Under the pieces are notes generated by a model. The model ran no database searches and was not told the DNA's origin. It was given only the letters and a program-made list of their open reading frames with translations. Positions 54,708 to 62,104 of a stretch of DNA of 64,000 bases are shown piece by piece (positions within the stretch are counted from its first letter, which is position 1; every line of letters begins with the position of its first letter). A program made the position numbers and the translations under genes. Origin of the DNA: Haemophilus paracuniculus (GTDB lineage: Bacteria; Pseudomonadota; Gammaproteobacteria; Enterobacterales; Pasteurellaceae). The stretch lies in contig NZ_MUYA01000001.1 in the NCBI RefSeq assembly GCF_002015115.1, forward strand, positions 124,001 through 188,000, in the 5' to 3' direction.

Positions 54708-55664
54708 TTACCATTCGGTTGCCCATAAAAATTTTTGTCCCATTTTTTTACAACAGCTATACGGTCGCCATAACGCCCAACTGTAATTTTCGGTGTTGGA
54801 TAATTTATCACCGTAGCTATCCACGGCACCGCCGTCTGGAAAAATAGCACAAGTATTGGACATTTTAGGGCTTAGCATCTGCCATTTATGATTAGCTGAA
54901 TCCCCCTCTTGAACAGGTTTGGGATACCATTTACCGTCATTTTTGTTATCTTCGGCAGTAGCTGAAAAATAAAGGTGTAACTGACCGCTTCGGGTAACAA
55001 TATCAGCCACGCGTTGGGCAATGACTGCCGAGGCTTTGTAGTCGTGCGTTTGAGTTACACTGCCAGAACGTGGGTAAATGTTGCCCCAAGTATCGCCATT
55101 AGCTCGCACCTCTCGCATTAGCGGTGTCAGGGCTTCGGGATAGAACATCTCAGGCATACCGTAATTCCACGCTAAGAAGTCTAAGGCACTGAGAAAATAA
55201 GGTTTGTACGGCGTGGTCTGACTTTGGCAGGCAAAACCTAGTCCACCCGCTAATTTGAAAACCGCACCGCCTGGATGCCCAAAGGCTTCGGCATTTTTAA
55301 AACGGAATTGGGTGTAATTTTTGTTCGGTGTTTGGTTTCGCCCACCGCCGACTGCCCCAAAATTTAAGGCTCGTACTTCCGTCCACGGGCTTTGTCCTTT
55401 GTGGTTATAAGCTGATACCACCATTTCAGGGATAAAATGCTGTACCTTGACTGAGGTTCGCACACGACAACCTTTCCAGCTGCATTTCAGCCAAAAGCAC
55501 ATCCCTTTGACTTTATAATCGAGACAGCTTGGTGAGGCACTGGATGCCATAATGCTGAGGGTGTTGATGCTCGAACCTTCAATCGCTGAGGCAGTATTAA
55601 CCAGTCCAAATGCTGGAACAGATAAAGCAAGACAAGCGGTGAGATAAGCGGAATTTTTTGCCAT
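54708..55664 (-). CDS. TIGR03756 ICE protein (TraU-like)
   Basis: 318 aa with signal peptide (AFGLVNTASA). Cys-rich opening SPSCLDYKVKGMCFWLKCSWKGCRVRTSVKVQHFIPEMVVSAYNH identifies TIGR03756 (PFL_4710). TraU-like periplasmic component of F-type machines. RBS AGGGGGA; 21 bases ahead of the TIGR03755 gene. Confidence 0.9.
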   Translation of the reverse strand: MAKNSAYLTACLALSVPAFGLVNTASAIEGSSINTLSIMASSASPSCLDYKVKGMCFWLKCSWKGCRVRTSVKVQHFIPEMVVSAYNHKGQSPWTEVRALNFGAVGGGRNQTPNKNYTQFRFKNAEAFGHPGGAVFKLAGGLGFACQSQTTPYKPYFLSALDFLAWNYGMPEMFYPEALTPLMREVRANGDTWGNIYPRSGSVTQTHDYKASAVIAQRVADIVTRSGQLHLYFSATAEDNKNDGKWYPKPVQEGDSANHKWQMLSPKMSNTCAIFPDGGAVDSYGDKLSNTENYSWALWRPYSCCKKMGQKFLWATEW

Positions 55665-55672
55665 ATTTCCCC

Positions 55673-56101
55673 CTAAAACCGAGATTTATAGCGTTGCACG
55701 GCTTTTGCCACGTTGGTTTCGCCATAAATGACCAAAGGCTCCGCATTTTCTGGATAAAATACAACGGCGGGGACTTTCATTACCCCATTTCGCCAGCCAT
55801 CCGCAATACCTTGGTAGGCTTGCTGTAATCGTGCTTGAAATTGCTTTCCTTGCTCTGATTGCAACAAGGCTTGTGCCTGTTTTTCTGCGGTGGCAGGATT
55901 TTCACTCAATGCTTTACCAAAGGCTTCTTCCAGCTTTTCGACCTCATCTAAAAAATAGATTTGGTCGGCAAAACCTTTTTGTTCGAGGGGATAATTTGAG
56001 GTGGTGTAAACGACCACCTTCGTATTTTCTAACTGATTAACGCTATTCGCCCAAACGGGGTTCGATGCGACAAATAACGTCAAGAGAGACAGATAACGCA
56101 T
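55673..56101 (-). CDS. TIGR03757 ICE protein (TrbC/TraW-like)
   Basis: 142 aa from ATG 56101, chosen because GGAG sits 8 bases ahead; ATG 56113 overlaps that site. Signal peptide to VWA-N. Thioredoxin-like layout with VPAVVFYPENAEPLVIYGETNVAKAV. Matches TIGR03757 (PFL_4709). First gene of the leftward periplasmic trio. Confidence 0.88.
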   Translation of the reverse strand: MRYLSLLTLFVASNPVWANSVNQLENTKVVVYTTSNYPLEQKGFADQIYFLDEVEKLEEAFGKALSENPATAEKQAQALLQSEQGKQFQARLQQAYQGIADGWRNGVMKVPAVVFYPENAEPLVIYGETNVAKAVQRYKSRF

Positions 56102-56253
56102 AACAGACTCCAATTAAGATAGATCACGTCAGCGTTACCTTAAAAAATTGATGAGGGAAAGAGAATGGGAAAGTGTTTTTGAAATTAAAAGAGTTTTTAA
56201 CAATAATTTTGTATAATTAGCAAACAGATTAAAGTGTCAAGAAGGAAGATAAT

Positions 56254-57018
56254 ATGAATGAATATCTTATCCCCAAAGCTTGTTTTAGAAAACCTAATGG
56301 TATTTTACTTTCCGCAGAAGAATTTCTAAAAAAAGCAGGAAATAATTATAAAGAAAACCATATTCACCCGTATTGCCCAGAATGTAATGAGAAACTCACC
56401 TTGGTAAATGCCAATAGCGTTGATAAGGCTACAATTTATCGACATTATCCTCTTGAATCGCCAAATGGACAACAAATAAGCGAAGAAGCAATAGATATTT
56501 GTAGCTTACGAGCAAAAAAATCACTACGTCAAAGTTGGTTTTCTGCCTCTTTTAATTTTTCGCAATCAAATCAATTTAGACAAGATTTTATGCAACCAGA
56601 GAATTTACTTAAAGCGTATTGCTTTTGTTGGTCTCTCTGTGGTAAAGGTAATTTACCAATGGAAAGATTCAAAAAAATGATTCAACTGGCTGATAAAAAG
56701 AAAATTTGGAGTTATACTGATCTTGAATTATGGATGATTCCCTATATGCTTTTAACACTCTGCGATTTTCCTCATAAAAAAGGGTTTGATTTCCATTTTA
56801 TTTTACATAAAGGAAATAAGAAAAGATTAAGTGTTCAAGAATTATTTCAGTCTAATTCCGAGCTTCAAAAAATATTTGCTAATGGTGAGTTAATGGCAAA
56901 ATCTCCGAATAACCCCTTACCTATCTCTGAAACTCAATATAATACACTTACTTCTCAATGTTGTTTTATTAACAACCAAGAGTTTAGTGATAAATTATAT
57001 CAATATATTGCAAAATAG
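56254..57018 (+). CDS. Hypothetical protein with CxxC zinc-ribbon-like start
   Basis: 254 aa, AT-rich gene. Residues about 37-48 contain HPYCPECNEKL, and a further DICSLR near 76. The rest is helical with a basic, aromatic character. RBS AAGGAAG. No family recognised. Convergent and overlapping by 35 bases with the next gene. Confidence 0.6.
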   Translation: MNEYLIPKACFRKPNGILLSAEEFLKKAGNNYKENHIHPYCPECNEKLTLVNANSVDKATIYRHYPLESPNGQQISEEAIDICSLRAKKSLRQSWFSASFNFSQSNQFRQDFMQPENLLKAYCFCWSLCGKGNLPMERFKKMIQLADKKKIWSYTDLELWMIPYMLLTLCDFPHKKGFDFHFILHKGNKKRLSVQELFQSNSELQKIFANGELMAKSPNNPLPISETQYNTLTSQCCFINNQEFSDKLYQYIAK

Positions 57019-57499
57019 GTGGATACTCTCCATTTTCATTTCCAACATCTTGCAACCCATAAAATTCAATGATTTGAGGGTTGCTTGGATGGTCATTCTC
57101 ATTTTCTTGATAGATTGCCTCAATATTAAAATTTGCAATCATTTTCTCTAATTCTTTAACCGCAGAATCTAAATGAATACTTTCCGCATAGCTATAATTT
57201 GCTACCAGATAGGAAACGGGTTCATAATCTAGCCTAACTTTTATCCAGTAATGAAAGTTATTTATCCAATCTTGATGATTTTTACCAATAATCAATGAGG
57301 AAGAATAAACTAAACAACTTACCCAACATTTCTTGACAGGATGTTGGGCAATATGGGCATAATAATAACCGTGGCAAGGCTGTTCAGCGAATAACAATGC
57401 AATAACTTCAAAATTATTTTCAATGTAGCCATAACTGAATAATGTTTCAAATGGGTACTGTTTTTTCTCTGAAAGAATTTTATATAATTTACTGAACAT
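56984..57499 (-). CDS. Hypothetical protein
   Basis: 171 aa, aromatic-rich, soluble, AT-rich. No clear RBS ahead of the ATG. No family recognised. Overlaps the 3' end of the preceding gene. With it forms an AT-rich pair that looks like recent cargo between the transfer genes and the leader-controlled accessory genes. Confidence 0.5.
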   Translation of the reverse strand: MFSKLYKILSEKKQYPFETLFSYGYIENNFEVIALLFAEQPCHGYYYAHIAQHPVKKCWVSCLVYSSSLIIGKNHQDWINNFHYWIKVRLDYEPVSYLVANYSYAESIHLDSAVKELEKMIANFNIEAIYQENENDHPSNPQIIEFYGLQDVGNENGEYPPILQYIDIIYH

Positions 57500-57629
57500 T
57501 TTATGTAGTAATTTGTTTGTTTTCTGTCAATTTACCCAATACCTCATTTAAGTTAAAGACAAAAATATAATATAAATTAAAATAGTTTCCACAGTAAAAA
57601 ACTCTCCAAAACTGATTTTCAATTTTCTG

Positions 57630-57657
57630 TTGTATCTTGCCTTACCAAGAGCATAAT
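57630..57657 (+). promoter_or_regulatory. Promoter of the second structured-leader locus
   Basis: TTGTAT (57630-57635), 16 bases ending CAAGAG, CATAAT (57652-57657), then ACCCTTAAC. Same boxes and spacing as at 26992-27019. Confidence 0.6.
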
Positions 57658-57660
57658 ACC

Positions 57661-57810
57661 CTTAACTTTTCGCTATCGTTGATAGCAAAGTAGGTCATCT
57701 GAGCTTAAAAGATGACGGTTCACTGCGGTGAAATAGCTCATTGCCCAAATGTTCCTAAGCATTCTGAAAAGGACTCCGACCTTCGATTGTCGGGAATGCA
57801 ACTTTTACCT
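57661..57810 (+). ncRNA. Structured leader element E-B
   Basis: The first about 90 bases are almost identical to E-A (27022-27169). Then stem CCT...AGG replaces CCAT...ATGG, and CCGAC-cttcgatt-GTCGG replaces CTGAC-...-GTCAG, so the pairing is preserved by compensating changes. Ends CTTTTACC like the other two copies. Located upstream of the run of leader-controlled genes. Confidence 0.75.
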
Positions 57811-57816
57811 TTCATC

Positions 57817-57894
57817 AACCTGTCCAGGGAAAACATTTATTCCCTGCGGAATAGGTTGTTTCTCCTTGGACTTTTTTACCTTGGAGAACTCATT
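57817..57894 (+). promoter_or_regulatory. Leader L4
   Basis: CC...AGGGAAAACA...TTCCCT hairpin, then GTTGTTTCTCC, a T-run, and RBS GGAGAAC. GTTTCTCC is largely complementary to GGAGAAC. Weaker match to the scheme than its siblings. Confidence 0.55.
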
Positions 57895-58257
57895 ATGAGC
57901 ATCAATTCACAAGTGGATCTTTGGACAGATCCAACCATCACCGTAGCAGAGAAATCTGCTAAACCAACAATGTTCAACCGCTTAGGCAATAAATTGGGCA
58001 AAGCCTTTTTATTTGCCAAACATAAAGCAACGGACAAATACCTTGAAGTTACTCAGGGTATTAACCGCAGTATCGAGGAAGAAGCAGAAATGCACCGCCT
58101 TGAATTGCAGTCCTTGCTCGATGAGCAAGCGGTATTTTACGAGGACGAAATTCGTCAGCGTAAAAAACGTTGGATTTTTATCTCTATCGTACTTTGGATT
58201 TTGGCCTTTATTGCAGGTGCAGCTTCTACGTTGTTCGCATTGAATCAAATCCAATAA
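57895..58257 (+). CDS. Hypothetical tail-anchored protein
   Basis: 120 aa from ATG 57895; the in-frame extension to 57712 reads the leader and is rejected. Soluble N-terminus, a helical charged middle (IEEEAEMHRLELQSLLDEQ), and one C-terminal membrane helix (WIFISIVLWILAFIAGAASTLFAL). Family not recognised. Confidence 0.65.
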   Translation: MSINSQVDLWTDPTITVAEKSAKPTMFNRLGNKLGKAFLFAKHKATDKYLEVTQGINRSIEEEAEMHRLELQSLLDEQAVFYEDEIRQRKKRWIFISIVLWILAFIAGAASTLFALNQIQ

Positions 58258-58261
58258 TATC

Positions 58262-58327
58262 CACCCTTTGGGGAAATACTTTTCCCTGATCTGGCATTGT
58301 ATTTCCCCATAAATCGAGGAATTTACA
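58262..58327 (+). promoter_or_regulatory. Leader L5
   Basis: A GGGGAAATAC (58270-58279) and C GTATTTCCCC (58299-58308) are perfectly complementary over 10 bases. D GAGGAATTTACAA pairs with TTGTA and TTCC of C with an internal mismatch. The sequence differs from its neighbours while the A/C/D logic is kept. Confidence 0.65.
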
Positions 58328-58561
58328 ATGAAAGTACATATTACTTTACTTTGTCTTGCCGATTACTTGCCCCAAAAGTGGCAACCTTCATCTCACCATC
58401 CGCTTGTTGAAGAAATTCAACAAAATGCGATCAAGGCGTGGGATAAAAGAGAACCAAGCGAAACCGCTGTTCGTTTTATGCAACAGATGTCTGAACGACA
58501 TTTTCGCTTTCTCAATGTGTCGCAGAAAAATGCGAACACATTGGTTGTAAGTAGAACTTAG
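58328..58561 (+). CDS. Small hypothetical protein
   Basis: 77 aa, soluble, starting MKVHITLLCLADYLPQKW. No family recognised. Controlled by leader L5, followed after 9 bases by a membrane-protein gene. Confidence 0.55.
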   Translation: MKVHITLLCLADYLPQKWQPSSHHPLVEEIQQNAIKAWDKREPSETAVRFMQQMSERHFRFLNVSQKNANTLVVSRT

Positions 58562-58570
58562 GGTGATTTT

Positions 58571-58798
58571 ATGAATAAATTCATTCCTAAATTACTTGCC
58601 AGACTTGGCGAGGACCTGCGGAAAGCAGGCTACTTAGTTGGCATTGGCTTTATTGGTATCATAGTATCCAACGATCAAATGTCTGTATTGGAAGGCTTTG
58701 CCTTACTAATGTGGGGATTTTATATTTGGGGCTTCGGACATTTCTGTATATACTTGTCCGACAAACTAACCGATAAACATCAACAAGGGGATCGCTAA
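58571..58798 (+). CDS. Small membrane protein
   Basis: 75 aa, two membrane helices (about 20-37 and 43-62). Its stop TAA shares its last A with the ATG of the next small gene, indicating coupling. Unrecognised. Confidence 0.6.
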   Translation: MNKFIPKLLARLGEDLRKAGYLVGIGFIGIIVSNDQMSVLEGFALLMWGFYIWGFGHFCIYLSDKLTDKHQQGDR

Positions 58799-58914
58799 TG
58801 GACTCATTACACCCGTTATTTCTGATCGCTCTCCTAGGTAGTGCAACAATCATCACTGCATTTGTTGCTTTTATCGTCTGGGCGAACAGAGATTTGTTAA
58901 GAGACAAAAAATAG
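58798..58914 (+). CDS. 38-residue membrane peptide
   Basis: ATG 58798 overlaps the previous stop by one base. Translation starts MDSLHPLFLIALLGSAT, one membrane helix, and ends WANRDLLRDKK, TAG at 58912-58914. GGGG 12 bases ahead could act as RBS. Short, but coupling and a clean amphipathic tail support it. Confidence 0.5.
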   Translation: MDSLHPLFLIALLGSATIITAFVAFIVWANRDLLRDKK

Positions 58915-58934
58915 TCTTTTAACCACTTTTACCA

Positions 58935-58996
58935 TTTACCCACTTGGGAATACGTTCCCATTGGGCGTGTTCCCTATTTTTTATGAGGAACACATT
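58935..58996 (+). promoter_or_regulatory. Leader L6
   Basis: A GGGAATACG (58946-58954) forms GGGAA-TACG-TTCCC with B (a UACG loop). C CGTGTTCCC (58966-58974) is complementary to A with one G-U and is followed by TATTTTTT. D GAGGAACAC (58985-58993) pairs with GTGTTC of C. Confidence 0.7.
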
Positions 58997-59224
58997 ATGC
59001 TAACTACGATTATATTAGCTGTCTTAACTTATCTGGCCGTATTTATTTTTGCGGCAATCGTTACCGCATTTATGGCACTTTTCATCAATTGTGCAACAGA
59101 TGAAAAGTTGCGAAATGCTATGCTTATTATTCGAGCAGAGCTATTTGCTTGTCTGAAAATGAGTTTTTATACCCCTATCTTTTTTTATGAGGAATTTAAA
59201 AATCTAAAAAAAGAGACGGAGTGA
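58997..59224 (+). CDS. Small membrane protein
   Basis: 75 aa from ATG 58997. One long or two short hydrophobic segments (about 3-33), then a charged tail. RBS GAGGAAC is in the leader D strand. Unrecognised. Confidence 0.6.
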   Translation: MLTTIILAVLTYLAVFIFAAIVTAFMALFINCATDEKLRNAMLIIRAELFACLKMSFYTPIFFYEEFKNLKKETE

Positions 59225-59257
59225 AGCAACATTCATTTACCCTTTCACATTTACCTT

Positions 59258-59324
59258 CTACCCATCAGGGAAACATATTTCCCTATGGGGCATAGTGTTT
59301 CCCTTTTTTATTTGGAGAAACACG
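59258..59324 (+). promoter_or_regulatory. Leader L7
   Basis: A GGGAAACA (59268-59275) and C TGTTTCCC (59296-59303) are perfect complements; TTTTTT follows C, so A:C is a full intrinsic terminator. D GGAGAAACAC (59314-59323) pairs with GTGTTTC of C. The clearest member for the terminator state. Confidence 0.75.
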
Positions 59325-59741
59325 ATGTATCAACACGATCTTAATTTACTTAAATTTATTTGGGATAACCGTCATTTCAATTTCAAACCCTCTTCACCGC
59401 AATGCTTGTTCAATATTTGTATTGAACCAATGCGTAAAGGGGACTGGAATCGTTATACGATCTGGCTGCTGCAACAGCACGACCTGATCAACATTTCAGA
59501 AACGGTTTATCGCATAATTAAAGAAGCTGGCTTGAAAGACGATATTCGGCTTTGGGTGGACAAGGATTATTTCTGTCGCCCGCACAAAGTCGAAATCACA
59601 GGATTAGTCCATTATATGCTGTTCCAATTTTTTGACGGCATCGCTCAAATTCTGCTGAAAGCAGGGTTAATTGATGAAACTGAGGCAGTTGAAGAAAGTT
59701 ATACTTTTGAAGCAGCCAATCATTTCAAGCGGCTACTTTAA
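59325..59741 (+). CDS. Hypothetical accessory protein
   Basis: 138 aa from ATG 59325, soluble and helical (YQHDLNLLKFIWDNRHFNF, MRKGDWNRYTIWLLQQHDLI). No family recognised. Single-gene unit between two leaders. Confidence 0.6.
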   Translation: MYQHDLNLLKFIWDNRHFNFKPSSPQCLFNICIEPMRKGDWNRYTIWLLQQHDLINISETVYRIIKEAGLKDDIRLWVDKDYFCRPHKVEITGLVHYMLFQFFDGIAQILLKAGLIDETEAVEESYTFEAANHFKRLL

Positions 59742-59759
59742 CCATCACCTTTACCTTTC

Positions 59760-59821
59760 ACCCATCGGGGAAACACTTCCCGAATGGGCATTGTGTTCCC
59801 CTTTTTCTTTGGAGAAACACA
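59760..59821 (+). promoter_or_regulatory. Leader L8
   Basis: A GGGGAAACAC (59767-59776); B TTCCC; C TTGTGTTCCCC (59791-59801) then TTTTT; D GGAGAAACACAA (59811-59822). TTGTGTT of C pairs with AACACAA of D, reaching into the start codon. Confidence 0.7.
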
Positions 59822-60646
59822 ATGAACATTTTACAAACTTACCTAAACCAACAACTAGTTAAAGCAGGGTTTCCTGATGGCTTAAAAATCGAGTATCACC
59901 TAGATTATTGTCAAGGCGATGGCGTAGCATTTTATGGGAGACTTTATCAAGAGGATTTGATCAGATTATTTAACCATCTCAATCCAAGTAAACGTAAACA
60001 GAATATGTTTACTAAATTACTAGGACATCTTATTGAATGGGGAGAATCTCGTTGCATCCGTATTAGTAAAAACTGGTTTGGCTACCGCTACGCTAATTGG
60101 AACTGTATGGAGATAGTGGCAGATGAAGCAGAATATCAACCTTTCTTTTCTACTGGAAAAAAAGATTGGTATTTCCCAAAAGGTAAAGTACACAAATATA
60201 TGACTTTGTGGGATGAATTTCTTTTAAAACTCAAAGAACATATACAATGCACATCTAAATATCTTGCAACAGTAGGCTACCAAATTGCGGAAGCCACACC
60301 TCGTGAAGAACAAGTTGCCTACTGTTTTAATACCGTAAATTACCGCATCGAATTGGTGCAAACCCCTTGCGAATTTTACGCCGAAAAACCTGAATGGCTA
60401 TTTGGCGATCTTTGCGATGTGGACGAAATGATGCAATCCGTTGTCGAGGGAAAAATCCATTTTGCCAATCTCTATGCCCAAGTGCTAGATAAACAAACAG
60501 GATTATCCTTAGGCGAAGATCATCTGAGCAACCTCAGTTTTTCCCCGAAAGATCGTTTTTTCAGTGGCTATAAAACCGAGTTAATCAGTAATGCGATTGC
60601 CGATGCACGCCGAAATGTGCAGAAATATGCCCAACTTCACGCGTAA
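59822..60646 (+). CDS. Hypothetical accessory protein
   Basis: 274 aa, soluble. First half rich in aromatic residues (DYCQGDGVAFYGRLYQEDLIRLF), second half with YQIAEATPREEQVAYCFNTVNYRIELVQTPCEFYAEKP and DEMMQSVVEGKIHFANLYAQV. No family recognised. Followed by a hairpin containing an uptake signal. Confidence 0.6.
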   Translation: MNILQTYLNQQLVKAGFPDGLKIEYHLDYCQGDGVAFYGRLYQEDLIRLFNHLNPSKRKQNMFTKLLGHLIEWGESRCIRISKNWFGYRYANWNCMEIVADEAEYQPFFSTGKKDWYFPKGKVHKYMTLWDEFLLKLKEHIQCTSKYLATVGYQIAEATPREEQVAYCFNTVNYRIELVQTPCEFYAEKPEWLFGDLCDVDEMMQSVVEGKIHFANLYAQVLDKQTGLSLGEDHLSNLSFSPKDRFFSGYKTELISNAIADARRNVQKYAQLHA

Positions 60647-60665
60647 TTTGTCAATTTTTACCTCA

Positions 60666-60692
60666 AACCGACCGCTTGTACGGCGGTTTTAC
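60666..60692 (+). terminator. Hairpin/terminator containing an uptake signal
   Basis: AAACC-gaCCG-cttgta-CGGc-GGTTTT stem with a mismatch, followed by TTTTA. GACCGCTTGT (60670-60679) inside is a reverse uptake signal, the arrangement often seen at terminators in this family. Confidence 0.55.
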
Positions 60693-60749
60693 CCTCAGGG
60701 GAATACGTTCCCCTTTGGGCGTGTTCCCCATTTTTATGGAGAACACCTT
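60691..60749 (+). promoter_or_regulatory. Leader L9 (ardC)
   Basis: A:B is GGGGAA-TACG-TTCCCC (60698-60713), a UACG-capped hairpin enclosed by CCC/GGG. C CGTGTTCCCC (60720-60729) complements A with one G-U and precedes ATTTTTAT. D GGAGAACACC (60738-60747) pairs with GTGTTC of C. Confidence 0.75.
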
Positions 60750-61715
60750 ATGAACACTCAACCAACTGCAAAATTCGACCTTTATCAAAACGTAACCGAC
60801 CGTATCGTGGAAGCCCTTGAAACGGGGACCGCACCGTGGCTAAAACCGTGGGATACGCCAGCGTGTAATCTGGATTTACCGCGTAATGCGGTCAGTAACC
60901 GACTTTATAGTGGGATAAACATACTACTATTGTGGTTAGCATCCAGCACGCACGGCTATCGTCAATCCAAATGGATCACGGCGAAAAAAGCAATGGAGCT
61001 CGGCGGACACGTTCGCAAAGGCGAGAAAGCGACCGTGATTGTCAATTACCGCCCTGTCGAACGAGAGGCCACCGATGAGAATGGTGAACTCTTGTTTGAT
61101 GATGATGGCAATCCACTGATGGAGCATTTTGCTTATTTGAATAAGCACAATGTGTTCAACATCGAGCAGTGCGAAAACTTACCGCCTGCGATGTATGAAC
61201 CGCTTAAAGCCAACATTGAGACAGACAACCCATACGAAATCTTTACCGAAATTCGGCAAATGATTAAAGGACTGGGCTTGAAAGTCGAAGTGAAACCAAG
61301 CAATAAGGCGTTCTATCAGGCTACCACCGATAAAGTGGTAATGCCCGAGGTGAAACAATTTCATTCCGAGCAAGACTTTTACTCAACCTTAATGCACGAG
61401 ATGACCCACGCAACAGGGCATCAAAGTCGTCTAAATCGTGAGGGCATTAGCTCAGGCAAAGCAAAATTTGGCAACAAAATTTATGCTTTCGAGGAGTTGG
61501 TCGCCGAAATCGGTGGAGCATTTTTATGTGCTCAACTGGGTTTTAATACCGTTCCACAGAATGCGAGTTACATCGCCAGCTGGATTCAGGTATTGAAAAA
61601 CGATAAACGGGCGATTTTCCGTGCGACAGGCTACGCTCGCAATGCGTGTGACTATATGTTGGAAGCCTTAAATGTGCAACAACAGTACGAATCACGTTTT
61701 GAAGAAGCCGCCTAA
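60750..61715 (+). CDS. ArdC-family antirestriction protein
   Basis: 321 aa from ATG 60750. N-terminal ArdC domain (DLYQNVTDRIVEALETGTAPWLKPW, RLYSGINILLLW, KWITAKKAMELGGHVRKGEKAT) and C-terminal zinc peptidase-like domain with HEMTHATGH (216-224) and a later Glu (FEELVAEIGGAFLCA). Protects incoming single-stranded ICE DNA against host restriction. Expected to be needed early after transfer; its leader L9 may provide that timing. Confidence 0.9.
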   Translation: MNTQPTAKFDLYQNVTDRIVEALETGTAPWLKPWDTPACNLDLPRNAVSNRLYSGINILLLWLASSTHGYRQSKWITAKKAMELGGHVRKGEKATVIVNYRPVEREATDENGELLFDDDGNPLMEHFAYLNKHNVFNIEQCENLPPAMYEPLKANIETDNPYEIFTEIRQMIKGLGLKVEVKPSNKAFYQATTDKVVMPEVKQFHSEQDFYSTLMHEMTHATGHQSRLNREGISSGKAKFGNKIYAFEELVAEIGGAFLCAQLGFNTVPQNASYIASWIQVLKNDKRAIFRATGYARNACDYMLEALNVQQQYESRFEEAA

Positions 61716-61719
61716 CTTC

Positions 61720-61787
61720 ACCCTCAGGGGATACATTATCCCCTTGGGCATTGTGTATCCCTTATTTTCAACAAAGGAGCATACACT
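61720..61787 (+). promoter_or_regulatory. Leader L10
   Basis: A GGGGATACA (61727-61735); B TATCCCC; C TGTGTATCCC (61752-61761); D GGAGCATACAC (61776-61786). A:C pair as GGGATACA/TGTATCCC and C:D as GTGTAT/ATACAC. The A, C and D strands have all changed from AAAC to ATAC together. Confidence 0.75.
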
Positions 61788-61982
61788 ATGCAAACTGTAC
61801 CGCGTGGGCACGATTGCTGGATTATCATTGGCAAAGATGATAATGGCATACAGAAAGAAGCCCATTTTTTACACTATACCCGCCGAGAAGCCATTCAGCG
61901 TTTCCGAGAAATGTATAACTGTATTGGTAAACACGGCGTGATACTGTCTGTCATACCTAAATTTAAGTGGGACTTTCCATAG
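61788..61982 (+). CDS. Small hypothetical protein
   Basis: 64 aa from ATG 61788, whose RBS AAAGGAG lies in leader L10; an overlapping longer frame (61672-61941) runs through ardC and is rejected. DCWIIIGKDDNGIQKEAHFLHYTRREAIQRFREMY suggests a small alpha/beta fold. Widely spread type on mobile elements, role unknown. Confidence 0.65.
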   Translation: MQTVPRGHDCWIIIGKDDNGIQKEAHFLHYTRREAIQRFREMYNCIGKHGVILSVIPKFKWDFP

Positions 61983-62049
61983 TATATTCTCTGAATTTAC
62001 GATGGATAATTTTACACAGTAATACGGCATACTCTGTGCCGTATTTTTT

Positions 62050-62104
62050 CACCCTAGGGGTAATTCCCTAGGGGATTACTCCGTTTCATTTTGGAGTAAT
62101 CCCG
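62050..62104 (+). promoter_or_regulatory. Leader L11, perfect RBS sequestration
   Basis: C GGGATTACTCC (62072-62082) and D GGAGTAATCCC (62093-62103) are complementary over all 11 bases; the loop is GTTTCATTTT. A GGGGTAATTCCC (62057-62068) resembles D and can also pair with C (one G-U). D contains the entire RBS and ends one base before the ATG. Confidence 0.8.

Noticed and set aside
61672..61941. 89-codon frame overlapping ardC and the gene at 61788
   Set aside because: Runs through the ardC 3' end and leader L10 in another frame; the 61788 frame has the RBS and the leader.
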